From Deltaproteobacteria bacterium (lineage in GTDB: Bacteria; Desulfobacterota; Dissulfuribacteria; Dissulfuribacterales; QOAL01), in contig JALWJV010000005.1 of NCBI GenBank assembly GCA_026996955.1, forward strand, positions 1-29,215: a DNA stretch of 29,215 nucleotides, given 5' to 3'. The notes under the pieces were generated by a model. That model ran no database searches. It was not told where the DNA came from and saw only the letters and a program-made list of their open reading frames with translations. Positions 1 to 8,213 of this stretch are shown here, one piece after another (position 1 is the first letter of the stretch; every line of letters begins with the position of its first letter). Position numbers and translations under genes: made by a program.

Positions 1-117
1 TACGAGAAGAAGTGTAGCGTGTACATTGGCAGAAAGGGATACGTTGAATCCGTATCGATGGTGCTTCGATTCTGTATTTCCCTTGTGAAAAACGCAATAA
101 ATCTGTTTATAATATTG
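1..117. other. Left edge, possible 3' end of an upstream gene; no firm gene
   Basis: Two plus-strand frames are open from the window edge. One ends at a TGA at 86-88 and the other at a TGA at 130-132, inside the terminator stem. Either could be the C-terminus of a gene that begins outside the window, but the pieces are too short (28 and 43 codons) to recognise. I do not call a gene here. The terminator at 117-157 also has a T-run on its plus-strand side (163-168), so a rightward gene ending here would be reasonable. Confidence 0.2.
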
Positions 118-157
118 AAAAAAGGCTGCTGATCTTCACTTATCTCAACAGCCTTTC
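117..157 (-). terminator. Rho-independent terminator of the DUF6178 gene
   Basis: The arms AAAGGCTG (121-128) and CAGCCTTT (149-156) are perfectly complementary over 8 bp around a 20-nt loop. Read on the minus strand, the stem runs directly into six T residues (plus-strand A118-A123). It lies about 75 bp past the DUF6178 stop codon. On the plus strand the stem is followed by TTTTTT at 163-168, so it may work in both directions. Confidence 0.75.
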
Positions 158-231
158 TGTAGTTTTTTCTGCTATTCATTATAATTGCTGCCTTTCCATG
201 TAAATTTGCCAAATTACCTTATGCTGCGGCA

Positions 232-1941
232 TTATTCAATGCCGGTATCAACAAGCAGTGATGACAGGAATCTGCCCTGAAGGGCGTCCGGTTCCTTGAC
301 TGGCAACATTTCCTCCATGACCGGGGAGACGCCTTTTTCCAGTATGCTTTTGGCCATTTCTGGGTTGATATTTGATAACTGGCTGAATTCCTGTGCTATT
401 TGGACGCTGGTTGTGTCCCACCTGCCTGTTTCAAAGGTGTTTTTTAGCTCAAAGAGCCTGGATTCGGCAACCGGCACAACTACGGCACTTCCATCCAGTA
501 TAAAGTTGGCAACGGCAGTGGCAAGTCCGTGCTGCCAGGTAAACTCGTTCCAGGTGAGGAAGTTGGTGTTTTCCCATGCTATAACTTCCCTCCACCTGTG
601 CCAGTGAGGAGTTATCTTTTCCATTATCCGGTGCCACGCCTCCAGTTCGTCCACGGTTTTCTCTGCATCCTCCACCTGTTCAAGAGAGGAGAATGGCACG
701 GCTTCCTGCAGGTTTGCATTCCACCGCATGGGCACCGGCCTGGCAAGGGCTTCAAAAATTTCACTGTATTCAGGTGGCAGAAGCCTTGTTTCTGTATCCC
801 TTGCTATATTCCGCACCCGTTGCCTTATGCCTGAAAGCCGCCAGATTGCTGCACGAACAAGGTCCTCCAGGACATATTGCGAAAGTATTTTTACCGGGCT
901 GGTCCCAGGATATTCATCTGACGTGGTTTCAATGCCAAGGTTTATGAGAGAGGCTGCTTTGGAAAGAGCCTTTTTCATGGTGTCCGGATCGTCAAGATCA
1001 ACCCGGTCTGCCATAAGTATCTTGTTTGCAACGCCGGTCCACTCCCTGATGATGCGGGCTATGTCCGGGGTATCTGAAAGTTCAGCAAGGGCGGTGGCAA
1101 GGCCTGGAAAGTCTGTTATGTACAGCGTGGGCACAAAGGCCGGCATGTCCGAGTCTTCTGTTCCGTCAAGCATTGCAGCCGGGGCTGCACGCCTCAAATC
1201 ATGCGGTTTTACCGGGGCGTAGATATCAAGCGCGCTGAAGTAGTCTGGAATTCCAAAGTCTGCAAGCCTTCCGCAGCGAAGCCTCCATGCCTTTTCAATG
1301 CACTCTGTACGGGTTTCTGTGAGGATGGTCTCCATGCAGTCCCTGTAAAAACTGTCCGAGATCTCCAGAAGTTTCATTGTCATGCGTTCCCACATGGGTA
1401 CAAACTTCTCATTTTTGAAGGCAATATAGTAAACATTGTCAATGGTGAAGGGGTTAAGTACGTCCTTTGCCTCCTCTATCTCCATGTCATCAGGTCTTTT
1501 CTGGATATCCACGAAGTGGCGCATGATGGCAGGTAGAAGATAAGGGTCCTTTGTGCGGAGAGTGCTGAGCCACGCGTTTACAGTGTCTTCTCCTGCCTCA
1601 AACAGCATGATTAGCCATGCCGAGATCCTGTCCAGCCTCAAATTGTCCTTGTCCCACCAGTCAAGGTCAAGGATGAACTGTAGCTGTTCAAATGAAGCAG
1701 CTGATATCAGTGGCAGGCTGTCTTCCGGCCCTGTGCTCTTGATGGTCCAGAACAGCTCTTCCACTGGCATGGAACGCACAAGTTCCGGGAAATTTTTTGA
1801 GAGCAGCATTATCTCCTGGCGTTTTTCCCAGGGAGTCAGGAGGGTTAGCATTGCCTGGGAGGAGGTGGAGAGTGCATTGAACTCCCTTTCTGCCTCCTGC
1901 TTTGGCAGGGTAAGTAGTTTGTTTGGAGATAAATCAGTCAA
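232..1941 (-). CDS. DUF6178 family protein
   Basis: A soluble protein of about 570 residues that I recognise as the DUF6178 family, which is found mainly in Desulfobacterota and has no known function. It is mostly helical and rich in Trp, Asp and Glu, with no signal peptide, no membrane segment and no catalytic motif I can name. No ATG fits the start. AAAGGA lies only 2 nt before a TTG at 1947 but 8 nt before a second TTG at 1941, so I place the start at 1941; a start at 1947 adds two residues. The gene is single, divergent from the signalling genes to its right, and followed by a strong terminator. The family call is from recalled sequence character, not a search. Confidence 0.8.
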   Translation of the reverse strand: MTDLSPNKLLTLPKQEAEREFNALSTSSQAMLTLLTPWEKRQEIMLLSKNFPELVRSMPVEELFWTIKSTGPEDSLPLISAASFEQLQFILDLDWWDKDNLRLDRISAWLIMLFEAGEDTVNAWLSTLRTKDPYLLPAIMRHFVDIQKRPDDMEIEEAKDVLNPFTIDNVYYIAFKNEKFVPMWERMTMKLLEISDSFYRDCMETILTETRTECIEKAWRLRCGRLADFGIPDYFSALDIYAPVKPHDLRRAAPAAMLDGTEDSDMPAFVPTLYITDFPGLATALAELSDTPDIARIIREWTGVANKILMADRVDLDDPDTMKKALSKAASLINLGIETTSDEYPGTSPVKILSQYVLEDLVRAAIWRLSGIRQRVRNIARDTETRLLPPEYSEIFEALARPVPMRWNANLQEAVPFSSLEQVEDAEKTVDELEAWHRIMEKITPHWHRWREVIAWENTNFLTWNEFTWQHGLATAVANFILDGSAVVVPVAESRLFELKNTFETGRWDTTSVQIAQEFSQLSNINPEMAKSILEKGVSPVMEEMLPVKEPDALQGRFLSSLLVDTGIE

Positions 1942-2058
1942 GTTCAAGATCCTTTATTCCGATAAAATATAATGAGTGCAGGTTCTGGCCCGCGATGATT
2001 TTAACGTAGCGTTCCTCTGTTAAAACAGGTAATTTTGCACCTGGAGGAAAACAACACT

Positions 2059-2255
2059 CTAAGTTGAGCGATTGTCAGATTTGCTCCATATCCGCGAAAC
2101 AGGGCTTCCCCACTATAGCAGGCTAGGTGGGAAGACCGATGACCAAGGAGATGCAGTGAAGCTGGCAATCCCGAAGGGTTTCAAAATTGGAAAGTTATAA
2201 TCAATTTAATTTCATGGGGCGAATAATTTTCCACATTTTGAAACGCTCAATTTAG
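2059..2255. repeat. MITE-like inverted-repeat element or transposon remnant
   Basis: The left end CTAAGTTGAGCG (2059-2070) is repeated in inverted form at the right end (2244-2255, reading CTAAATTGAGCG on the minus strand), 11 of 12 matching. The interior has a hairpin with arms near 2105-2113 and 2125-2132 (CTTCCCCAC / GTGGGAAG, one bulge). No clear target-site duplication flanks it. The size and termini suit a miniature element, but no transposase is present and the family is not recognised. Confidence 0.4.
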
Positions 2256-2410
2256 GAATACCATTTTTATGCGATAAAGATAAGCTTGAAAGTTGCGCAG
2301 TCAATCAAGGCTCTTTGTAAGACTTGGAAAATTCTAGCCTGGTAGGGGGTTGATCCAGGTGTTGTTATGTTACTGTAGCAAGTCTCGCATGACGGATTAA
2401 CTGTTGCTGG

Positions 2411-2450
2411 GTTGAGCGGTTGTAGGATTTGCTGCTGCATATTCGCGAAA
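2411..2450 (+). repeat. Partial direct copy of the left end of the 2059-2255 element
   Basis: This stretch matches 2063-2099 with about 85% identity and one 3-nt insertion (shared core GTTGAGCG, then ATTTGCT, then CGCGAAA). The copy ends just before the ribosome binding site of the REC-SHOCT gene, so it may have supplied part of that leader. Confidence 0.6.
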
Positions 2451-2467
2451 ATGGAGGAAAAAAGGGG

Positions 2468-3169
2468 ATGGGATATGATATCCCGCAGGATTTAAGGAAC
2501 TTTAGCATGGTACCAAATGAACGGCTGAATCACATGGAGATACTTATCGCTGAAGATGAGAAGAATATCGGCGATCTTCTTGTGGAGTTGCTGTCTGACA
2601 AAAACAGGGAAATTACAGTAGTGCATAATGGCCTTGAGGCAATTCAGCTGCTTGATCAGCGGCCTTTTGATCTTCTAATTACAGACCTGATGATGCCCGA
2701 GGTTGACGGTATGGAGGTGCTTCATCATGCCAAATCTCTGTATCCGGACATTCAGGCAATTATTATCACCGGGTATGCCTCACTGGAAACAGCAATTCAG
2801 GCGGTGAAGGAGGGAGCATATGACTACCTCAGGAAACCGTTCAGGCTGGAGGAGCTTAAAATCAGTGTTGACAATGCATGTGAACGTATAGCCCTTATTC
2901 GTGAAAATAACCGGCTTATTGAGAACATAAAGCGCATGCAGGGCGAATTCCCCCAAGGGGAAGCGGATTCTCAGGGAGAGAGCGAAGATGCTGTATCTTC
3001 ACTGATGGGCGGAGCTGATATTTTTCAGCCGCTTATGCTTGAAACTGGTGTTGCTGCTGGCACTAGGACTCTGGACGAGCTGGAGCGTTTGGGTAAACTT
3101 CGGCAGCAGGGCGTAATTACAGAGGAAGAGTTTGTGCGCCTTAAGGAAAAACTTTTGAATAGGCTTTAG
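2468..3169 (+). CDS. Response regulator with C-terminal SHOCT domain
   Basis: The receiver domain begins at EILIAEDE and shows the full phospho-acceptor set: the acidic pair in AEDE, the Asp in DLLITDLMMPEVDG, the Thr in IITG and the Lys in RKPF. A short charged linker follows. The last 35 or so residues (DELERLGKLRQQGVITEEEF) form a SHOCT domain, a small helical module often at the C-terminus of membrane-associated or oligomeric proteins. There is no DNA-binding or enzymatic output domain. I chose ATG 2468 because GGAGG lies 10 nt upstream; ATG 2507, with AAGGA 8 nt upstream, is a good alternative. The stop is immediately followed by the HD-GYP gene, so the two are co-transcribed. Confidence 0.85.
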   Translation: MGYDIPQDLRNFSMVPNERLNHMEILIAEDEKNIGDLLVELLSDKNREITVVHNGLEAIQLLDQRPFDLLITDLMMPEVDGMEVLHHAKSLYPDIQAIIITGYASLETAIQAVKEGAYDYLRKPFRLEELKISVDNACERIALIRENNRLIENIKRMQGEFPQGEADSQGESEDAVSSLMGGADIFQPLMLETGVAAGTRTLDELERLGKLRQQGVITEEEFVRLKEKLLNRL

Positions 3170-4786
3170 GTGCCTAATATCATGTCTTCTCCTTCAGTAG
3201 ATCAGGGAATATCTTCTCTTAAGTCAGAGTCACTGTACGGACACAGGTGGAAAGTTCTCATTGTTGATGACGAGGATGTGGTGCGTCAGACTTTGGGTGC
3301 GTACCTTAATGGGCTTGATAATTTTGAGATTTTTCAGGCATCCAATGCCCTTGAGGGCCTATCCATTGTAAAAAAACAGGGTGGAATGGATGGCGTGTTT
3401 GTGGATATTAACATGCCTGGAATGGATGGGATAGAGTTCCTGGGCCGTCTTAAGGCCATTGACCGCACCATTGTAGCAACCATTATTACCGGCCAACCTT
3501 CCATGAATGTTATTGTCAGCGCCATGAGGGCTGGAGCCTCAGATTTTCTTACAAAACCATTCAAGTTTGACCAGTTTCAGGTGGCTGTTGAGCGCATGAT
3601 CAGGGAGAGGAGTATCCTTAAGGAGAATGAGCTCCTGACTGAAGAGGTAAAATTAAAGAAGGCACTTGAGCAGATTAATAAAAAACTGGAAAGTAAGGTC
3701 AGGGAGCAGGCAGTACTCTTTGCCATTAGTGATACGCTCAGTCACATCAAGAATACCAACGAGCTTTACAACAGCATTGTAAAACTTGCATGCGCTCTTA
3801 CCGGGGCGTCCCAGAGTTATTTCTGGGTTGTGAACAGGGAGGAGGGGCAACTGATTCTCATGGGGGCTTCCGGTCCTTATGATTCGGCCATGGAAACAGT
3901 CAGCATGGACAGGCTTGAAGTGCCCTGTGTACGGGTAGCTGTTGAGGAGCTGCCCATTTACGTAACCAAGAGTGCTGATAATGACGGTGGCGGGTCAAGT
4001 TCCAATACTCCGGGCTTAAAGAATCAGGTTCTGGTGCCATTCAATATCCGAAACGAGATCTTTGGAGTTCTGGCAGTATGCGGTGATAATCATGGAAGTT
4101 ATCTTGGTGAGGAGGCGATTTTTCTTATGCACCTCCTGGCAGAACGGGCCAGCCTCACCATGGAAAATTTGTTGTTATACGACAGCCTTTCCATGAACCT
4201 GTATGCAACCCTTCGTGCACTTGTCCGTTCCCTTGAGGCAAAGGACCCTTATACCAAGCTTCATTCCCAGCGGGTTACTCACATTGCCTTGCGGCTTGGA
4301 GAGTTCATGGGGGTTAATGATGAAGACCTTGAGGTGCTGGAGTTTGCAGGCAATCTTCACGATATAGGCAAGATAGGAATTCGAGATCAGGTCCTGATGA
4401 AACCTGGCCGCCTTACCAGGGATGAGTACGAGATTATTAAGGCTCACCCGGTTATAGGTGAGGAGATTGTAAGTCATCTAGGGTTAATGACTGAGGCAAA
4501 GGGAATTATACGGCATCACCATGAGAGATGGGATGGCAAGGGGTATCCGGATGGGCTTGCCGGAGATTCCATCCCTGCCTTGGCCAGGATACTTGCTGTA
4601 GCAGACACCTATGATGCCATGACCACCGACCGACCTTACCGCAAAGGGCATTCACCAGCAAAGGCACATGAGGAAATAGTAGCCAACTCGGCTACACAGT
4701 TTGATCCAGACGCGGTTGCTGCCTTTAGTGACCTCTTCAAAAGCAAGCCAGCCCAGTTTGTTCCAGAAGATCTGGAAAACGATTAG
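3170..4786 (+). CDS. REC-GAF-HD-GYP response regulator, c-di-GMP phosphodiesterase
   Basis: The order is: receiver domain (about residues 27-145; acidic DDE, phospho-acceptor Asp in VFVDINMPGMDG, Lys in TKPF), a coiled-coil linker (about 150-185), a GAF-like sensory domain (about 185-335) and an HD-GYP domain (about 345-525). The HD-GYP domain keeps HDIGKIGI, the HHHERWDGKGYP motif and the following VADTYDAMT segment. Family members hydrolyse cyclic di-GMP to pGpG or GMP. The activity is probably set by phosphorylation of the receiver. The GTG at 3170 directly follows the TAG of the previous gene; ATG 3182 is an equally possible start. It is well placed to control the nearby exopolysaccharide genes, but that link is inference. 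Confidence 0.9.
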   Translation: MPNIMSSPSVDQGISSLKSESLYGHRWKVLIVDDEDVVRQTLGAYLNGLDNFEIFQASNALEGLSIVKKQGGMDGVFVDINMPGMDGIEFLGRLKAIDRTIVATIITGQPSMNVIVSAMRAGASDFLTKPFKFDQFQVAVERMIRERSILKENELLTEEVKLKKALEQINKKLESKVREQAVLFAISDTLSHIKNTNELYNSIVKLACALTGASQSYFWVVNREEGQLILMGASGPYDSAMETVSMDRLEVPCVRVAVEELPIYVTKSADNDGGGSSSNTPGLKNQVLVPFNIRNEIFGVLAVCGDNHGSYLGEEAIFLMHLLAERASLTMENLLLYDSLSMNLYATLRALVRSLEAKDPYTKLHSQRVTHIALRLGEFMGVNDEDLEVLEFAGNLHDIGKIGIRDQVLMKPGRLTRDEYEIIKAHPVIGEEIVSHLGLMTEAKGIIRHHHERWDGKGYPDGLAGDSIPALARILAVADTYDAMTTDRPYRKGHSPAKAHEEIVANSATQFDPDAVAAFSDLFKSKPAQFVPEDLEND

Positions 4787-4970
4787 GCTGCTTTTTACAT
4801 TTTCTTTCCCGACGTTAAAATTTTTTAATACTTATTTTGTCCAGTCCTTTACAATTCAAAAAAGAGCTGCCATAACATATTTACAATCCATGCAAAAAAG
4901 TCTGATTTGGTTTTTGCGCATGGGCTGAACTCTGTTTATGACCGGAAGAGGATGAATATTAAAGGCGATT

Positions 4971-5771
4971 ATGAATAGTGCAAATTCGCAACTGAATAAT
5001 TTTTTGCTTAAATGTTTCCAGTATAGTCTTACTGGACGAATGGGGCATGGACTTGTGCATAACCTCAATGGCCCTCTGCAGATCCTTTCCATGCAGATAG
5101 AGATGCTCAAAATGGGTCTTAGCCAGGAGGAGATGAGGGCACAGGGTGGCGGTGAAAAACAATCTGGTAGTGATTTTATTGTCTCTGCAAGGGAGAGGGT
5201 TGAAGAAATTTCCAGGGTCATCGCCCGCCTGGAATCAATGATACATATCATAGGATACCGCGGGGAAAATCAGCAGGAAGAAATGCAGAAAAGGCCAGTG
5301 GAGATAGGGGCTTTTATAAGGGATTTTATAGAATTCTGGCAGGCTGATCTCTATTTCAAACACCGGGTTGAGAAGGAGATAAATATTCCTGAAACTGCCA
5401 TATTCGCTGTTATGGAAGAGTCCGTTGTGCTCAGTATGCTTGACGGTTTGATGGCTGCATTCCTGTACTGCATAAAGAGACGTGAAGGGGCATCGTTTTT
5501 TCTTGATGTCAAGCCCATTGATTCCGGTGGCTGCAGGATTGAGATGGGACATTCCGGTGAGCCTGTACAGGATGAAATATGTAGTATCGTAACTACTCTA
5601 AGAGAAGAATATGTGAAAGACAGGGAATCTGCGCTGATAGATTGCAGTACGATCCCAAAATACCCGCCTGATCTTATGGTAGGACTTATTCTTGGGGCTG
5701 TTCGATCTGTTGATGCAGGGTGGAGTTTTGATCTTTCTCCAGAGAGGGTGGTGGTTAGTTCTGGAGAGTAG
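4971..5771 (+). CDS. Histidine-kinase-like protein with degenerate ATPase half
   Basis: Residues 20-50 (GLVHNLNGPLQILSMQIEML) look like the dimerisation and phospho-acceptor helix of a histidine kinase, with His30 in an HNLNGPL box. The C-terminal half has the length and spacing of a HATPase domain. However, the N-box Asn is absent (segment LDGLMAAFLYC), and the usual DxGxG motif is replaced by GHSGEP. There is no sensor domain, signal peptide or membrane segment. It could be a histidine phosphotransferase of the ChpT/Spo0B type rather than a kinase. AAAGGCG sits about 5 nt before ATG 4971. The two receiver proteins just upstream are likely partners. Confidence 0.7.
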   Translation: MNSANSQLNNFLLKCFQYSLTGRMGHGLVHNLNGPLQILSMQIEMLKMGLSQEEMRAQGGGEKQSGSDFIVSARERVEEISRVIARLESMIHIIGYRGENQQEEMQKRPVEIGAFIRDFIEFWQADLYFKHRVEKEINIPETAIFAVMEESVVLSMLDGLMAAFLYCIKRREGASFFLDVKPIDSGGCRIEMGHSGEPVQDEICSIVTTLREEYVKDRESALIDCSTIPKYPPDLMVGLILGAVRSVDAGWSFDLSPERVVVSSGE

Positions 5772-5890
5772 TTTTGACTTATCCGAGAGCTGTCCACAAA
5801 TAATTTTGTGATTTTGTTTGATTATCTCAATGTGGTAAGGTGGGAATCTGAGCGCTCCATAATCCAATTTGTTTTTGGAAAACTTTTTAA

Positions 5891-5910
5891 GGCCGGGACC
5901 ATGCCCGGCC
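5891..5910 (-). terminator. Strong hairpin between convergent genes, probable terminator
   Basis: GGCCGGG and CCCGGCC pair perfectly (7 bp, 6-nt loop) between the convergent histidine-kinase-like gene and serC. Neither side carries a clean T-run; the serC side continues TTAAAAAG. Its place 37 bp past the serC stop favours termination, but the missing U-tract keeps this uncertain. Confidence 0.45.
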
Positions 5911-5946
5911 CATGAGCTGAAAATTGCGGTTTGATCCGCTGTCTTT

Positions 5947-7029
5947 TTATCCGTTCTTTCTCTCAAACTCCTTCATGAAATCCACAAGATCCACAACACC
6001 CTGCTTTGGAAATGCGTTGTAAATTGATGCCCTGCATCCCCCGATGGAGCGGTGCCCCTTAAGCCCGTCAAGTCCATTTTCCGATGCCTCTTTGATAAAT
6101 TTGGCCTCGAGTTCAGGTGTAGGCAGGTTGAATGTCACATTCATCAAGGAGCGTGAATCCTTCCTTGCATGGCCTTTGTAGAAATCCGTGGAGTCTATCA
6201 TATCATAGAGAAGTGCAGCCTTTTCCCTGTTGATCTTCTCTATTGCCTGTACACCCCCCTGTTTTTTAAGCCATTTTGCCACGAGACCAACCACGTAAAT
6301 GGCAAAACATGGCGGGGTATTGAACATTGATCCCTTGTCTGCGTGGGTCTTGTAGCGGAACATAGTGGGAAGATTCTCTGGTGCTCGGTCAAGCAGGTCT
6401 TCCCTGATGATTACAACCGTTACTCCGGCAGGCCCCATGTTTTTTTGAGCACCGGCAAAGATCAGTCCAAAGGGTGATATGTCAAAGGGGCGCGACAGTA
6501 TGTCTGAAGACATGTCACTGACCAGCATCTTGTCGGATTTCGGAAACTCGGCAAACTGCGTTCCGTAAATGGTGTTGTTTGACACAAAGTAGAGGTATTC
6601 AGAGTCATCATCTACTGTATAGTCGCCATCTGAGGGTACATGATCAAAGGAAGAGCCCTCGCTGGAGTATGCAACCTGGGCCTTTGCCACTATGTTGGCC
6701 TCCTTTATGGCCTTCTTTGCCCAGGTTCCGGTGTTCAGGTATGTGCCCTTTTTGTCAGGGGCAAGCAGGTTCAGAGGGACCATGGCAAACTGGGTTGATG
6801 CCCCTCCCTGCAGGAACAGGATCTTGTAGTTCTCAGGTATGGACATGAGTTCCCTGATAAGGCTCTCTGCCTCCTGGGCTACTTTCATAAAGGCCTTTGA
6901 ACGATGGGATAGTTCAATCAGGCCTATGCCAATATTGTTATAGTTGACGATGTCTTTGGCTGCCTGGGCAAGTACTTCCTGGGGCAGTGTGGCTGGTCCT
7001 GGACTGAAATTGTAAATACGATCCGGCAT
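5947..7029 (-). CDS. serC: Phosphoserine aminotransferase
   Basis: A full-length (360 residues) class-V aminotransferase that converts 3-phosphohydroxypyruvate and glutamate to phosphoserine and 2-oxoglutarate, in the cytoplasm, in serine synthesis (and in some organisms pyridoxal phosphate synthesis). The N-terminal NFSPGPATLP, the IELSHRS segment, FLQGGAS and the PLP lysine (Lys196 in GAQKNMGPAG) are all present. GAGGA lies 6 nt before ATG 7029. It appears to be a single gene with its own promoter (7100-7128). No serA or serB lies nearby. Confidence 0.97.
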   Translation of the reverse strand: MPDRIYNFSPGPATLPQEVLAQAAKDIVNYNNIGIGLIELSHRSKAFMKVAQEAESLIRELMSIPENYKILFLQGGASTQFAMVPLNLLAPDKKGTYLNTGTWAKKAIKEANIVAKAQVAYSSEGSSFDHVPSDGDYTVDDDSEYLYFVSNNTIYGTQFAEFPKSDKMLVSDMSSDILSRPFDISPFGLIFAGAQKNMGPAGVTVVIIREDLLDRAPENLPTMFRYKTHADKGSMFNTPPCFAIYVVGLVAKWLKKQGGVQAIEKINREKAALLYDMIDSTDFYKGHARKDSRSLMNVTFNLPTPELEAKFIKEASENGLDGLKGHRSIGGCRASIYNAFPKQGVVDLVDFMKEFERKNG

Positions 7030-7099
7030 GATTAATCCTCATATGATAAAATCTTGGAGTTTGTTCAGGTGGGCATTGGTTACCCGTTATCAGGGATGC

Positions 7100-7128
7100 A
7101 CTATAAAGTAAAAAAAACTCTGTTGCAA
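7100..7128 (-). promoter_or_regulatory. Predicted sigma-70 promoter of serC
   Basis: On the minus strand a TTGCAA -35 box (7123-7128) and a TATAGT -10 box (7100-7105) are 17 bp apart. Transcription would begin near 7093, giving a leader of about 64 nt to serC. Prediction from sequence only. Confidence 0.45.
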
Positions 7129-7145
7129 TTCAGTGTGCCCGAAGT

Positions 7146-8195
7146 TCATTTCCATGTCTGAAACAGTTTATCCTGTGGAAATGCCCGGCCAAGCCTCGCT
7201 TTTATGAAACTCAGCATTTTGTGTCTGATTTCAAAAGGGTAGGTGTAAACGCCGCCTTCCAGAATGTATGGATAGTGGAGAATCGGAGACGCAGGGTTTA
7301 CCTTGCGAGCCCTTTTAAGAAACTGTTTCCCCATCCTGAATACACCAAAGCTGATACTCTCGATTCTGTCTGTGTCAAGCTCCCTGGCGATATCCTCAGT
7401 AAGACCTGCATAAAGTTCCTCCCAGTTGTTTACAAACAGGACGGGATCAATGCAGAGCCGCACACGCCATCCATTATCAACAGCCTTGGCTGCAGCCTTG
7501 AGCCGGGCTGAAAGCGGAGGTGTTCCCTTTTCAAAGGTGTCTGCCACAGGATCAGGGGAAAGTGTCCAGGCAATTATGACATTTTCTGCAGGTTTTCTCC
7601 TTGAAAACAGGGAGGCTGATGTACTCTTGGTGCGCATCTCTATCAGAACATCCTGCCTGGTATCAGCAAAGTCCAGCCATCTGTCTGCAAGGGGAATGAT
7701 TCTTCTTATGGCAAGAAGGTCGGTATCGTATGAGTTGCAAAGATAAAGAGGGGCCAAACTGTTTTCTTCAGAGAGTTTGTCTGTGGTGCGTTCCACTTCC
7801 AGAAAGATTTTTTCAATATCCACAAATACCACCAGGTTGGCAGATGGATACATTCCCTGAAGGTAACAGTACTGGCAGTTGTAAATGCAGTTCATTACGC
7901 TTGAAGCGTAATAGAATGAGGGATTACCAAATGATGGGCAGACGTCAGCTCCTCTGTATAAAAATGGGGGCCTGCCTGCTGCCAGGATGAGCTTCTGGCT
8001 CTCTTTTTGTGCCGAAAATTTCTGCCCGGCCCTTGAGAATACATCTTTGTAGTGATGTATGGGTATAATCCGGGATTCAGAAAAACGGTTTATAATATCT
8101 TTTGAAACAGGGTGGTCAGCCACATCTTTTTCAACGTATATGTGGCTGAAATGGGGTTGATTAACAGCATGTTTAGCTGATGAACTATGCGGCAT
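7146..8195 (-). CDS. SPL-family radical SAM protein (spore photoproduct lyase-like)
   Basis: A 349-residue protein with the radical SAM cluster motif CIYNCQYC (Cys103, Cys107, Cys110). Cys153, in LCNSYDTD, is exactly 50 residues after the first cluster cysteine, the offset of the hydrogen-donor cysteine Cys141 in Bacillus spore photoproduct lyase. Tyr109 and Tyr111 flank the third cysteine as in that enzyme. True SPL repairs the thymine dimer made in UV-irradiated spores. A non-sporulating organism may use it for another DNA lesion or another radical reaction. The gene starts 18 bp after the upstream lipoprotein gene, so it is probably the last gene of that operon. The substrate is unknown. 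Confidence 0.85.
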   Translation of the reverse strand: MPHSSSAKHAVNQPHFSHIYVEKDVADHPVSKDIINRFSESRIIPIHHYKDVFSRAGQKFSAQKESQKLILAAGRPPFLYRGADVCPSFGNPSFYYASSVMNCIYNCQYCYLQGMYPSANLVVFVDIEKIFLEVERTTDKLSEENSLAPLYLCNSYDTDLLAIRRIIPLADRWLDFADTRQDVLIEMRTKSTSASLFSRRKPAENVIIAWTLSPDPVADTFEKGTPPLSARLKAAAKAVDNGWRVRLCIDPVLFVNNWEELYAGLTEDIARELDTDRIESISFGVFRMGKQFLKRARKVNPASPILHYPYILEGGVYTYPFEIRHKMLSFIKARLGRAFPQDKLFQTWK

Positions 8196-8213
8196 GCCTG
8201 AAACAACAGTGTT

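Larger units (their letters stand above)
1942..2467. other. Long intergenic region between divergent genes
   Basis: About 525 bp without a convincing gene. It holds an inverted-repeat element (2059-2255), a partial direct copy of its left end (2411-2450), and presumably the promoters of the two divergent flanking genes. I could not place a good sigma-70 or sigma-54 promoter. A 45-codon open stretch (2063-2200) lies inside the element and has no ribosome binding site. No tRNA-like T-loop is present. Confidence 0.6.

Noticed and set aside
728..1222. Open frame of 164 codons on the plus strand inside the DUF6178 gene
   Set aside because: It is antisense to a clear gene, low in complexity (Ser/Ala/Arg-rich) and has no ribosome binding site or family resemblance.
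2063..2200. 45-codon open stretch as a small gene
   Set aside because: It has no initiator with a ribosome binding site and lies inside the repeat element; better seen as a remnant.
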